Shown here: in pieces, positions 34,830 through 44,342 of the stretch
Layout of the letters: the number at the start of each line of letters is the position of its first letter
Numbering within the stretch: the first letter of the stretch is position 1
Assembly: GCF_027533625.1 (NCBI RefSeq)
Contig: NZ_JAQAGZ010000013.1
Coordinates: 165,775 to 229,774 of the forward strand
Reading direction: 5' to 3'
From: Paenibacillus gyeongsangnamensis
GTDB lineage: Bacteria > Bacillota > Bacilli > Paenibacillales > NBRC-103111
Length of the DNA: 64,000 nucleotides
Program-made: the position numbers and the translations under genes
Notes under the pieces: generated by a model
What the model was told of the DNA's origin: nothing
Seen by the model: the letters and a program-made list of their open reading frames with translations, nothing else
The model's database searches: none

Positions 34830-35057
34830 ATGGACGAGCTTATTAAATTGGTAGGGGATAAAATAAATTCCCTAAGATCCTCAGTAGATTATAACAAAAA
34901 ATATTTTGATTTCCCTTTTACGAACAATTGCGATCACTACTACAAATTGATGCTGTTGCACAACAGGCTGGAAGTCTGGGAACAATTCGAGAGAATTTTA
35001 TTATCTTTTAGAAATTCTCGGTGCAAAGAAATTAGGATTGTGGTGCAAAGCTCTTAA
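34830..35057 (+). CDS. hypothetical protein, 3' end replaced by the IS6-type element
   Basis: A 75-residue frame with a good AAGGAAGG site 9 nt before its ATG. The protein (MDELIKLVGDKINSLRSS, then a helical stretch with HNRLEVWEQFERILL) is not one I recognise. The last seven codons lie within the left terminal repeat of the transposable element, so the original C-terminus has been lost. If a longer gene was interrupted, no continuation is visible beyond the right end of the element. Confidence 0.55.
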   Translation: MDELIKLVGDKINSLRSSVDYNKKYFDFPFTNNCDHYYKLMLLHNRLEVWEQFERILLSFRNSRCKEIRIVVQSS

Positions 35058-35870
35058 ATCCATGATAACATGATTGAAATGAAGTCATGAGATGGAGAAA
35101 TTACATTGGAAAAGGAATTAGATTTGTTTAAGTAGAAGCAGTATGAATCAGAGATGATCTTGCTGACAATAAGATGGTATTTAAAATATAGCCTTAGTTA
35201 TCGTAATCTAGTGGAGATGATGGAAGAACGAGGACTACATATGGCTCATACAACCATCATGCGATGGGTTCACCAGTTTGGCCGGAATTAAACAAGCGAA
35301 TTCGTCCCTTTCTAAAACCGACCAACGATTCCTACCGAACGGATGAAACCTACATCAAAGTCAAAGGACAATGGAAATATCTTAACAGGGCAGTGGATTC
35401 AAACGGAAATACGATTGATTTCATGCTTTCTGAAAATCGAGATACTTCCGCGGCCAGACGATTCTTCAAGAAAGCGTTGACCTCACCACACAATCAATCG
35501 CCGCGTGTGATCACCGTCGATAAAAATCCAGCTTACCCTATCGCAGTCCAACAATTGAAAGACGAGAAAGCCTTGAATCAAGAAACATTACTACGACAAC
35601 AGAAATATCTAAACAACATAATTGAACAAGACCATCGATTCATAAAGAAAGTTATTAAACCAATGATGGGATTTAAGTCTTTTAATACTGCAGAGAAAAC
35701 AATTGCCGGAATCGAAGTCATGCATATGATAAAGAAAGGGCAGGTCGAATGCATTCATTCGTCTGTCCTTTCTGCAGTACAATTAATCAATAATATGTTT
35801 GGTTTAACAGCATAATCAAACAACAATAAGGCGACTATCTTTGATCCATTTTAATAGTTGCACCAAAACC
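35035..35870 (+). mobile_element. degenerate IS6-family insertion sequence
   Basis: About 836 bp, the usual size for IS6/IS240 elements, bounded by related imperfect ends (GGATTGTGGTGCAA at left; its inverse TTGCACCAAAACC at right). The transposase starts at TTG 35106 but has an in-frame TAG at 35133 and a one-base deletion near 35285 (HQFG, then PELNKRIRPF). The catalytic residues remain readable: Asp in RTDETYIKVKG, Asp in VDKNPAYP, Glu in NIIEQDHRFIK. Two lesions make it inactive on its own. It truncates the gene downstream of sigK and stops just before the cydA promoter. Confidence 0.85.
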
Positions 35871-35932
35871 ACTCGAACTCATCGTTCGGGTTTTTCTATT
35901 TTCACGGAATTTTCATCATTTTAACGTACGTG

Positions 35933-35974
35933 TGTGAAAAATATCACATATTACTTTTTACCAAGTGTTACAAT
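35933..35974 (+). promoter_or_regulatory. Fnr-dependent promoter of cydA
   Basis: A perfect TGTGA-AAAATA-TCACA palindrome (35933-35948) starts 36 nt before the -10 box TACAAT (35969-35974), placing its centre near -41.5, the position of a class II activator site. A small terminator-like hairpin (CGAAC/GTTCG plus T-run) lies at about 35873-35896. Confidence 0.8.
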
Positions 35975-36001
35975 GAGATGGAATACAAAGGAGCTGATAC
36001 C

Positions 36002-37399
36002 ATGGAAGCTTTGGAACTAGCAAGATGGCAGTTCGGCATTACGACCATCTACCACTTTTTATTTGTGCCGCTATCGGTTGGCATGGCCTACTTAATCGCT
36101 TTTATGCAGACGATGTATGTATTCAAGAAGGATGACCGGTACAAGCAATTAGCCAAGTTCTGGGGCAAAATCTTTCTCTTGAACTTTGCCATCGGTGTTA
36201 TAACCGGAATTATGCAGGAATTTCAGTTCGGGATGAACTGGGCGGATTATTCCCGGTTCGTAGGCGCCGTATTTGGCGGTCCTCTGGCGGTGGAAGCGCT
36301 GGTGGCTTTTTTTCTGGAATCGACGTTTCTTGGCATTTGGATATTCGGATGGGAGCGCTTGTCCAAAAAGCTGCACCTGGCTTGCATCTGGCTTGTAGCG
36401 CTGTCGGCAACGGTGTCCGCGTTCTGGATCTTAAGCGCCAACTCGTTTATGCAGGAGCCGGTCGGTTATGAGATTGTAAACGGCCGCGCGGAGATGACGA
36501 GCTTTTTCTCCCTGCTTGCCAACAAGCAGCTGTGGGTCGAATTCCCGCACGTCATTTTCGGGGCACTATCTACAGGCGCATTGTTCGTTACGGGCATCAG
36601 CGCCTACAAAATATTGCGCCGCCAGCAGACAGAGCTATTCAAAAAGTCATTTTCGATCGGCATTGTCCTGGCGCTTGTGTCCAGCTTGCTGACTGCCTTT
36701 GCCGGACACGATCAAGCGCAGCATCTGATGAAATCCCAGCCAATGAAGATGGCTGCGTCCGAGGCACTCTGGCACACGAGCGGAGAAAGCGCGCCGTGGA
36801 CGGTGATCGCCGCGATCGATCCGAAGAAGCAGGAAAATAGCTTCCAGGTCGACATCCCTTATGCGCTCAGCATATTGTCCAACAACAAGCTGTACGGTCG
36901 TGTACCCGGCATACTGGACCTGCAGGCGCAGTATGAACAGAAGTACGGACCCGGCAACTATATTCCCCCTGTACGCACCTCGTTCTGGAGCTTCCGGATT
37001 ATGGTGGCAGCCGGGATGGCTATGATTGCGCTCGGCCTATTCGGCACCATAGCGGTCGCACGGGGCCGGCTGGAATGGCATCGCCAATATTTGAAATGGA
37101 TGCTTCCCGCGATCGCGCTGCCGTATATCGCCAATACGACGGGCTGGATTATGACCGAGGTGGGCCGTCAGCCATGGATTGTATTCGGATTGCAGAAGAC
37201 AGAAGCCGGCGTATCGCCACTCGTCAGCAACGGGATGGTCGCCACGACTTTAATCGGATTTACGCTAGTATACGGGATACTCGCAGTAATCTTTGTTTAC
37301 CTGGTCATGCGAGAAGTGCGTAAAGGTGCCGAAGACCCGGCTCATGACGATTCGGATGGCGTACAACAAGCCGATCAGCGTCATCTGGCCTCACTGTAG
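36002..37399 (+). CDS. cydA: cytochrome bd ubiquinol oxidase subunit I
   Basis: The haem-bearing subunit of the high-affinity bd oxidase, which reduces oxygen with quinol electrons. The 465-residue protein has about nine membrane segments, the N-terminal ARWQFGITTIYHFLFVPLS (haem-ligand His near residue 18), EFQFGMNWADYSRFVGAVFG, and the GRQPW motif near the C-terminus; the short quinol loop is the Bacillus type. ATG 36002 has AAAGGAG 9 nt upstream; the frame is open further upstream but only across the promoter. Fnr-type control is indicated by the operator upstream. Confidence 0.96.
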   Translation: MEALELARWQFGITTIYHFLFVPLSVGMAYLIAFMQTMYVFKKDDRYKQLAKFWGKIFLLNFAIGVITGIMQEFQFGMNWADYSRFVGAVFGGPLAVEALVAFFLESTFLGIWIFGWERLSKKLHLACIWLVALSATVSAFWILSANSFMQEPVGYEIVNGRAEMTSFFSLLANKQLWVEFPHVIFGALSTGALFVTGISAYKILRRQQTELFKKSFSIGIVLALVSSLLTAFAGHDQAQHLMKSQPMKMAASEALWHTSGESAPWTVIAAIDPKKQENSFQVDIPYALSILSNNKLYGRVPGILDLQAQYEQKYGPGNYIPPVRTSFWSFRIMVAAGMAMIALGLFGTIAVARGRLEWHRQYLKWMLPAIALPYIANTTGWIMTEVGRQPWIVFGLQKTEAGVSPLVSNGMVATTLIGFTLVYGILAVIFVYLVMREVRKGAEDPAHDDSDGVQQADQRHLASL

Positions 37400-37499
37400 C
37401 TGGCGACCTGCCGTCTGGATATGTTCGGAGAATGGATGTTTTGACATGGCGGATGCTTCGCGTTCGGTCATGAAGATATGAAAGTGGGGCGAATGGATC

Positions 37500-38510
37500 A
37501 TGCTGGAAACCTTGTGGTTTATATTGATAGCCGTGTTGTTTGTCGGCTTTTTCTTTCTCGAGGGCTTTGACTTTGGAGTAGGCATGTTATCGCGGTTCCT
37601 CGGCAGGACGGATAAGGAGCGCAGGGTGCTGATCAATACGATCGGCCCGTTCTGGGACGCTAATGAAGTGTGGCTGATTACGGCCGGCGGCGCGATGTTC
37701 GCCGCTTTCCCGAATTGGTATGCTACGTTGTTCAGCGGTTTTTATATTGCGCTGTTCTTCATGCTGCTCGCCTTGATCGGACGCGGAGTCGCCTTCGAAT
37801 TCCGTAGCAAGCTGGATAGTCCGAGGTGGCGTAATACTTGGGATTGGGTGATTTTCTTCGGCAGCCTGCTGCCGCCGCTGCTGTGGGGCGTTGCGCTGGC
37901 CAACTTGATGAAGGGCGTCCCAATCGACCGGAATATGAATTACGTCGGCACCTTTTGGGATCTGATCTCCCTTTATTCACTGACGGCCGGCGCCAGCATC
38001 GTACTTCTGTTCCTGCTTCATGGGGCGTTATTCCTGTCGCTCAAGACGGAAGGGGAGCTGCGTGACAGGGCTCGCGGCGTAGCGCTCAAAATCGGGGCCT
38101 GGACGAGTGCGGTCATGTTCTTGTTTGTTATTCTCAGCTATTTTCAAACGGACATGTTTACCTCGAATGGAATCGATCCGGGGATGGTTCCGATTCTCGC
38201 AGGGATGGCGCTATTTTCCGTTCACTTCTTTATCAAGTCGGGCCGTGACGGTTGGGCGTTTGTGGCGACCGGAGCGACGATCGTCTTGTCGACGATTACG
38301 GTATTCATGCTGCTGTTCCCGAACGTGATGATTTCGTCGCTGAATCCGGACTGGAACTTGACGATTTACAATGCTGCGTCTAATGCTTACACGTTAAAGG
38401 TTATGACCATCGTCGCCCTGACGGTTATTCCGTTTGTGCTGGCCTACCAGATTTGGACGTACTGGGTATTCCGCAAACGGGTCAGCGCGTCGGATCATCT
38501 GGATTATTAA
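37500..38510 (+). CDS. cydB: cytochrome bd ubiquinol oxidase subunit II
   Basis: Second subunit of the bd oxidase, 336 residues with about eight membrane segments. Typical sequence at the N-terminus is LWFILIAVLFVGFFFLEGFDFGVGML and further on GPFWDANEVWLITAGGAMFAAFP. A 100-nt gap separates it from cydA; the ATG is preceded by GGGG at a slightly long distance. The cydDC gene begins 12 nt after its stop, so the three genes form one operon. Confidence 0.96.
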   Translation: MLETLWFILIAVLFVGFFFLEGFDFGVGMLSRFLGRTDKERRVLINTIGPFWDANEVWLITAGGAMFAAFPNWYATLFSGFYIALFFMLLALIGRGVAFEFRSKLDSPRWRNTWDWVIFFGSLLPPLLWGVALANLMKGVPIDRNMNYVGTFWDLISLYSLTAGASIVLLFLLHGALFLSLKTEGELRDRARGVALKIGAWTSAVMFLFVILSYFQTDMFTSNGIDPGMVPILAGMALFSVHFFIKSGRDGWAFVATGATIVLSTITVFMLLFPNVMISSLNPDWNLTIYNAASNAYTLKVMTIVALTVIPFVLAYQIWTYWVFRKRVSASDHLDY

Positions 38511-38522
38511 AGGACTTCCCTT

Positions 38523-41500
38523 ATGATAAAAAAATTGATGCAGCACGTAAAAGGGACCCGCAAGCTGTTCGCAGCAAGTGTTCTGACCGGGACGGTCGGC
38601 GGGCTCCTGCTGATTGGCCAGGCCATCTATTTAGCCAGGATCGTGGACGGGGCATTTCTCGGCGGACGAAGCCTAGCTTCGTTATGGACGGACCTTATCG
38701 TCATGCTGGTCATTATTGCAGCCAGGTCGGCGCTTCACGCAGCCGGTGAATATGCTTCCGCACATATGGCGCAGCGTATCAAAAGCGATTTGCGCCTTAG
38801 GCTGATCCGCAAGCTGTCGGAGCTAGGCCCCCATTACGCGAGGGGAGAGCGGAGCGGGGAGCTGATCAGTACGGTGTACGAAGGCGTTGAGCAGCTGGAG
38901 AGCTATCTGGCCAAATATTTGCCTCAAATTGCGCTCTCCGCATTCATTCCTGCGGCTGTATTCGTGATTGTCGCCGGAGAGGATTGGATATCGGCCGCCG
39001 TATTTGCGATTACGCTTCCGCTGCTCGTATTTCTAATGATTTTGATCGGAAAAGCGGCGAAGGACAAGACGGACAAACAGTTTCACCTGCTCGGCCGGTT
39101 GGGCGGGCATTTCCACGAGATGCTCCGGGGCTTGCCTACGCTCAAAATGTTCAACCGTAGCCGGGCACAGATCGGGATCGTCGCGCAGATAAGCGAAGAG
39201 TACCGCCGCTCGACGATGGGCACGCTGCGGCTTGCTTTTTTGTCTGCTCTTGTTATGGAGCTGTTCGCAGCGCTCAGCACGGCGATCGTAGCCGTATTTC
39301 TCGGCTTGCGCTTGATTGAGGGAGATATTGGCTTTGAAGCGGCTTTTCTGGTGCTGTTGCTCGCTCCGGAGTTTTATACGCCGATCCGGACGCTCGGTAC
39401 GCAGTTTCATGCGGGGATGAACGGAGTGACGGCTGCCGAACGCATATTCGATATTTTGCAAACCGAGCCTGCGGGTTGGACAGAGAAGGAGACGGGCCTG
39501 CGGCTGCCCACAAGACGCGAAGGGTACCGGATTACGTTCGACAACGTCAGCGTCCGTTATCCCGGAACCGACATTGCGGCGTTGTCCGGCTTGTCGCTGA
39601 CGATCGAGCCGGGCGAGCGTGTTGCGGTAGTGGGACCGACCGGTGCGGGCAAAAGCACGCTAGTCGATTTGCTGCAAGGCTTCATCAAGCCGACGGAAGG
39701 GTTTATTTATATTGACGGCATCGAGATGTCGCAAATTTCCATCGCCTGGTGGCGAGAGCAGCTGTCGGTGCTGGAGCAGCGGGTGCATTTGTTCCACGGG
39801 ACAATCAGCGACAATATTCGATTGAGCCGGCCGGAGGCTACCGATGCGGAGCTGGTTGCCGCTTGTCAGGCGGCCCAGGCAGACGTCTTTATCCAATCGC
39901 TGCCGAACGGCTATAACACCAGGATAGGGGAAGCGGTAAGGTTGTCGGGCGGGCAGGCGCAGCGGGTCGCTATGGCTCGGGCCCTGCTCCGGGATTGTCC
40001 GGTATTGCTGCTGGATGAGCCGACGAACGGACTGGATCTTGCGAATGAGGCTGCCGTAACCTACGCGATGGAGCCGCTGCTGCAAGGCCGTATGTCGATC
40101 ACCGTGTCGCACCGGCTGGATACGATTCGCGCTGCCGACCGGATCGTTGTGCTTGCGGAAGGAAAGCTCGTTGAAGCGGGCATGACCGAAGAACTGCTCG
40201 CTGCAGGCGGGCTCTATGCCCGGATGCTTCAGGCGGCTCATCCGGAACGGACGGCGGATGAGCGGATCGCGGGGAAGGAGGAGCCGCTTTTCGCACATCC
40301 TGCCCTTGAAGCACCGGCCGGTCCGGCGGTGCATCCTCCTTCCGCTGGTGCGGCTGACGGGCCTTCGTCAAACGAGAGGCCGGCCGCAGGCAGTTGGCGG
40401 ACGTTCGTCCGTCTGCTGCAGTTTATCCGACCATACAAGTGGCGGGCGATGCTGGCCGTGCTGCTCGGCATCATGACCGTGACGATGAACGTAGGCCTGA
40501 TGGGCACGTCCGGCTATTTGATCGCGAAAGCGGCGCTGCGTCCGGAGACGGTGCTGCTGCTGTACGTCCCTATTGTGGGGGTGCGATTTTTCGGCATCGC
40601 GCGGGGGGTATCCCGTTATGTAGAGAGACTTGTTTCGCATGACGTAACCTTCCGTATTCTAAAAAGTGTGCGCGTCTGGCTCTATGAGCGGTTGGAGCCA
40701 AGAGGGATGCGGCTGTTCGAGAGCAGGCGCATCGGCGATGTGCTGGGCTCGGTGATCAGCGATGTGGAGCAGCTGCAAAACTTGTATTTGCGTGTCATTG
40801 CGCCGCCGCTCGTTGCCGTATTCACGATGCTGCTGGGCTTTGCGTTTTTGGCTAATGTACAGCTTCAGTTTGGTCTACTGCTTGTCGGCATGATGGTGAT
40901 GGCCGGACTTGTCGTCCCGTGGCTCAGTCATCGGCTCGGGCAAAGAAGCGGAGCAGGCCTTGTGCAGTCGCGTTCGGTAATGTATGATGAAACGTCCGAT
41001 CTCGTAACCGGACTGCCGGTGTTGGCCGTTTACGGTCAGCTTGGCGAGAGGGAAGCGCGCATGGCGGAGACTCAGCGTCGTCAGGATTCGTTCCAGAAGA
41101 CGCAGTACCGGCTCGCCGCCTGTACGGGAGGGGCGATGACCGGATTGTCTCATCTGACGATGTGGCTCGTGCTGGTGGCGGCTGTTTCGTTTACCGCAGC
41201 GGGTCGAATCGACAGCGTGCTCATTCCGGCGCTTGTGCTGGTCACACTTGCCTGCTTTGAAGCCGTGATGCCCTTGCCTCTGTCGTTTCAGCAAGTTGGC
41301 CAGACTTTATATGCTGGCGACCGACTGTTCCGGCTTGCGGACGAGGAAGCGGCGCCGGCAGTGCAGACCGCGCAGGCGTCCCAAGCAGCCGGCGTTCGGT
41401 CAACATCGGACCCGGCTCCTTGGCAGGTGACGGTGAGCAGCTTGTCGTTCCGCTACGGACCGGATGAGCCTTACGTCCTGCGCAACCTCTCTCTGTCGCT

Positions 41501-42173
41501 CGAACAAGGCAGACGCGTTGCCATTGTAGGAGAGAGCGGCGCTGGCAAAAGCACGCTGCTGCATGCGCTGTTGAAGCTGCGTCTGTATGAGGAAGGCTCC
41601 ATCGCCATCAATGGGACGGATCTGCGTGCGATGGACGAAGAGAAGGTTCGCGATCAGTTCTCCGTTGTCTCACAGCGGGTTCAACTGTTTAACGCAACAG
41701 TGGCGGACAATTTGCGGCTTGGCCGTTCCGATGCGACTATGGCGGAACTACAGGAAGCTTGCCGTATCGCAAGAATCGAGGAGACGATCCAGCAGCTGCC
41801 GGACGGCTATCATACGATCATTGGCGAATGGGGAGCCAAGCTGTCGGGCGGTGAATGTCAACGGCTGGCGCTTGCGAGGGCGCTAGTTCGCCGGACGCCC
41901 GCAATATTGTTCGATGAGCCATCAACCGGACTCGATCCGCTGACCGAGCAGGCATTCACTGTGAATCTGGAACCGCTGCTTGAGGGTAAAGCGGTGCTAT
42001 GGATTACGCACAAATTGTCTGGTCTGGAGAAGATGGATGAGATTATCGTTCTTCATAACGGAACCGTATATGAGAGAGGGACGCACGATGAGCTGCTGGC
42101 GCTCGGAGGGATGTATCGGAAGCTTTGGGAATTCCAAAATAGAGACCGGAGCCTGTTTGCCGACATCACATAG
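38523..42173 (+). CDS. cydDC: fused CydD-CydC thiol (cysteine/glutathione) ABC exporter
   Basis: A single 1,216-residue chain containing both halves of the exporter needed to assemble bd oxidase. Residues 1-590 are CydD: membrane domain, Walker A GPTGAGKST (about 372), signature LSGGQAQR, and LLLDEPTNGLDL. An Ala/Pro-rich linker (about 590-625) leads to CydC: membrane domain starting LLQFIRPYKWRAMLAVLLG, Walker A GESGAGKST (about 1004), signature LSGGECQR and LFDEPSTGLDP. In most bacteria these are two genes; fusions are known in some actinobacteria and some Bacillota. Both ATP sites look complete. Confidence 0.93.
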   Translation: MIKKLMQHVKGTRKLFAASVLTGTVGGLLLIGQAIYLARIVDGAFLGGRSLASLWTDLIVMLVIIAARSALHAAGEYASAHMAQRIKSDLRLRLIRKLSELGPHYARGERSGELISTVYEGVEQLESYLAKYLPQIALSAFIPAAVFVIVAGEDWISAAVFAITLPLLVFLMILIGKAAKDKTDKQFHLLGRLGGHFHEMLRGLPTLKMFNRSRAQIGIVAQISEEYRRSTMGTLRLAFLSALVMELFAALSTAIVAVFLGLRLIEGDIGFEAAFLVLLLAPEFYTPIRTLGTQFHAGMNGVTAAERIFDILQTEPAGWTEKETGLRLPTRREGYRITFDNVSVRYPGTDIAALSGLSLTIEPGERVAVVGPTGAGKSTLVDLLQGFIKPTEGFIYIDGIEMSQISIAWWREQLSVLEQRVHLFHGTISDNIRLSRPEATDAELVAACQAAQADVFIQSLPNGYNTRIGEAVRLSGGQAQRVAMARALLRDCPVLLLDEPTNGLDLANEAAVTYAMEPLLQGRMSITVSHRLDTIRAADRIVVLAEGKLVEAGMTEELLAAGGLYARMLQAAHPERTADERIAGKEEPLFAHPALEAPAGPAVHPPSAGAADGPSSNERPAAGSWRTFVRLLQFIRPYKWRAMLAVLLGIMTVTMNVGLMGTSGYLIAKAALRPETVLLLYVPIVGVRFFGIARGVSRYVERLVSHDVTFRILKSVRVWLYERLEPRGMRLFESRRIGDVLGSVISDVEQLQNLYLRVIAPPLVAVFTMLLGFAFLANVQLQFGLLLVGMMVMAGLVVPWLSHRLGQRSGAGLVQSRSVMYDETSDLVTGLPVLAVYGQLGEREARMAETQRRQDSFQKTQYRLAACTGGAMTGLSHLTMWLVLVAAVSFTAAGRIDSVLIPALVLVTLACFEAVMPLPLSFQQVGQTLYAGDRLFRLADEEAAPAVQTAQASQAAGVRSTSDPAPWQVTVSSLSFRYGPDEPYVLRNLSLSLEQGRRVAIVGESGAGKSTLLHALLKLRLYEEGSIAINGTDLRAMDEEKVRDQFSVVSQRVQLFNATVADNLRLGRSDATMAELQEACRIARIEETIQQLPDGYHTIIGEWGAKLSGGECQRLALARALVRRTPAILFDEPSTGLDPLTEQAFTVNLEPLLEGKAVLWITHKLSGLEKMDEIIVLHNGTVYERGTHDELLALGGMYRKLWEFQNRDRSLFADIT

Positions 42174-42215
42174 AACATAGGTAGTTCCTTGATAACGAAT
42201 GCATCTGAGATTGGT

Positions 42216-42964
42216 ATGACAATCGCAATTAAACAGGAAGTAAGAACGCACAGCCCGATCCGTTGGTTCGGGGGAGGAGGTTCAGTGACTTGTGCCAAGC
42301 CGAGAAGCAAGGTCGAAATATTCAATGATCTGGACAATGAACTACTTCATTTCCTTTGGACCCTTCGCAATAACAAGCAGGAACTAATGGCAGCGCTGGC
42401 ATCGATGCCTACAAGCCGAAGCTTGTTTCATCAGATTCTCAACTCGCCTACGCCTTCAGACCCGGTGGAGAGGGCCGCATACTGGTTTTATCTGCTGCGA
42501 CAGCGGATTATTCCGACCAACGGAGCGCCAAGCGGATTTCGGTACGGTAAAATCAAGAACAGCGCGCAAGATTTCCAGAACGCGGTGGCCCGGCTGGATT
42601 CCTTCGAAAAAAGAAGCCACCGTGCTGCTGGAATGTCTTGATTTTCGTGACGTCATTTCTAAATATGACTCAAGAGAAAGTTTGTTCCTGATTGATCCAC
42701 CTTATTGGGGCAAAGAAAAGCACTATTTTGGCGGTTTTTCGAAGTTTGATCACATGGAACTAGCTCAGATGCTCCATAAGATTCAAGGAAAATGTCTCGT
42801 GACGTACTACGGCGACCCGTTTTTTCTTGGACTTGTACAGTGACTTTCATGTTCGAACGGTGAGCAGCCGGGTGGGCGCCGTCGTTAAGGCTGAGCTCGG
42901 CCAGGAATGCCGCAAGGAAACAGAATTTTTCTTTATGAACTATGATCCGGATTCCCTTACGTAA
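42216..42964 (+). pseudogene. broken DNA adenine methylase (D12 class)
   Basis: Remnant of an N6-adenine methyltransferase. HSPIRWFGG is followed at once by GGSVTCAKPRSKVEIFNDLD; about 30 residues that normally lie between these, including most of the S-adenosylmethionine-binding motif I, are deleted. The frame shifts near 42630 into LDFRDVISKYDSRESLFLIDPPYWG (catalytic DPPY), and again near 42830 into DFHVRTVSSRVGAVVKAELG before the stop. Three lesions make it non-functional. It stands alone, without a restriction gene, between cydDC and a strong terminator. Confidence 0.88.
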
Positions 42965-42980
42965 AAGGATTTATATTCTT

Positions 42981-43012
42981 AAGCAGGAATGGGTTTCCAT
43001 TCCTGCTTTTTT
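42981..43012 (+). terminator. strong rho-independent terminator
   Basis: AAGCAGGAATGG (42981-42992) pairs perfectly with CCATTCCTGCTT (42997-43008) around a GTTT loop and ends in a T-run. It ends the cyd transcript including the methylase remnant. Confidence 0.95.
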
Positions 43013-43046
43013 ATTACGTCAAGATAGTTTTTTTAGATTTTTAAGG

Positions 43047-43062
43047 TGTGAAATATTGCACA
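43047..43062. promoter_or_regulatory. Fnr-like site of unknown target
   Basis: TGTGA-AATATT-GCACA matches the operator at 9 of 10 arm positions. No gene starts downstream on the plus strand before the paired hairpins at 43223-43292, so a short RNA could be its target; no -10 box fits well at the usual distance. Confidence 0.45.
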
Positions 43063-43222
43063 AAGTAAGCTTTATATGCCCTCGGAAGAGTGTAGCAGAC
43101 ACTCGCCCGAGTTGAAAATAATGGGTATGTAACAAGCTTAACACCGCACTTTCTATGGTATTTGACTTACTAATTTATACCATATTAACGCGGTGTCGTG
43201 ATAAAATTGTTGAGCAAATAGA

Positions 43223-43292
43223 AGACTGTCGAGGAGTTTCTCGACAGTCTGAACGAAGGCCTACATTCGGAGAATTAAGGCCTTCGTTTTTT
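43223..43292. terminator. two adjacent hairpins, terminator of fnr and possibly of a small RNA
   Basis: Hairpin 1: AGACTGTCGAG (43223-43233) with CTCGACAGTCT (43240-43250). Hairpin 2: AACGAAGGCCT (43252-43262) with AGGCCTTCGTT (43278-43288), followed on the plus strand by T residues. On the minus strand both follow the fnr stop. On the plus strand they would end any transcript from the otherwise empty 43063-43222 stretch. Confidence 0.75.
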
Positions 43293-44049
43293 ATATTCTG
43301 CATATTTCACGCGGGCAAGCCGGGTAGGACGGGCATTGGCAAATGGCTTTCAGCTCGTTGAGTGTTTTTACGATGATGAACCCGCCGTCCATATCGATGA
43401 TGTCGTGCGCCTTCAAATCGGCAAGCATCCGATTGACGCTTTCCCTCGTAGCGCCGATGAAATCGCCAAGCTCCGTATTCGTCAGCTTCATGGCCAGCTT
43501 AATGCCGTCCTTGGTGGCAACTCCGCAGGTGTTGCATAACCGGATGAGCGTCGAAGCCAGTGCGCCTGGCTTGCCGAACAGCAGCAGGTCGCGGAATTTG
43601 GATTGGGTTGTGCGATGCTGCAGCGCCATCCATTTCGTGAAAGCCACCGCAAAGTCGCCGTGCCGATGCAGCAATATTTCCAGGTCTTTCTCTTGAATGA
43701 CGCCGAACTCTGCATCTTCGATCACTTCGGCGCTGTACCCGTACACACCGCTGCCGGTCATATCCAGCTCGCCGATCAGATCCCCTTGACGCTGAATCGA
43801 CAAATTAATCGTTTTCCCTTCCTCGGTCGTCTTCGTCAACTTCACGCGTCCCGAGCGTACATAATACAGCTTGCCGGTTTCATCGCCTTCCCAGAACAGA
43901 TGGGAATGAGCTTCCGCTTTTTTCGGATACATCAGACCTTCCAATTGCTTTCTATGCTCCGCAGTAAAGAACGCATCCGCCCCCCATTGCTGCAATTCGC
44001 TGCAACCTCTGGCAGCGCAACCTTGCTTTTCTATCATTGTCGACATCAT
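43291..44049 (-). CDS. fnr: Fnr, oxygen-sensing Crp/Fnr-family regulator
   Basis: A 252-residue regulator: cyclic-nucleotide-binding-like sensor domain (about 25-150), long dimer helix, and helix-turn-helix with TNTELGDFIGATRESVNRMLADL. The C-terminus carries Cys237, Cys239, Cys245 and Cys250 (AICQCPSYPACPREICRI), the place where Bacillus Fnr holds its 4Fe-4S cluster, unlike the N-terminal cluster of E. coli FNR. GAGGGGAC precedes the ATG. It is the obvious reader of the TGTGA-N6-TCACA operators around it, including one upstream of its own gene at 44156. Confidence 0.93.
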   Translation of the reverse strand: MMSTMIEKQGCAARGCSELQQWGADAFFTAEHRKQLEGLMYPKKAEAHSHLFWEGDETGKLYYVRSGRVKLTKTTEEGKTINLSIQRQGDLIGELDMTGSGVYGYSAEVIEDAEFGVIQEKDLEILLHRHGDFAVAFTKWMALQHRTTQSKFRDLLLFGKPGALASTLIRLCNTCGVATKDGIKLAMKLTNTELGDFIGATRESVNRMLADLKAHDIIDMDGGFIIVKTLNELKAICQCPSYPACPREICRI

Positions 44050-44155
44050 ATTGCCGTCCCCTCTCGTTCATTCCTTGCCTTTATCATACCTCTCTGAGGC
44101 GATGTCTCCCATCGGGAGATCCCCTGAATTTTCAAGAGGAACTCACCTATTTATT

Positions 44156-44171
44156 TGTGAGGAAAATCACT
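44156..44171. promoter_or_regulatory. Fnr-type operator between fnr and the nre-like genes
   Basis: TGTGA-GGAAAA-TCACT, 9 of 10 arm positions. A GAAAAT on the minus strand (44128-44133) lies 38 nt from its far edge, so autoregulation of fnr is the best fit; no good -10 box is found in the plus direction. Confidence 0.5.
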
Positions 44172-44342
44172 CCCGGACGTCAGGGAATTCATCGCGAGCC
44201 CAGTTAAATCACACCTTAAACAAAAAGGGAATTCCCTTAGCGATTTCTCATGGTATTCCCCGAATGAATTTTAGATGGTTTCAAGTTACAATAGGAAGAA
44301 GAATAGGATCGGCTGACTACGCTCGTGAAGGAGGTGAGACGG

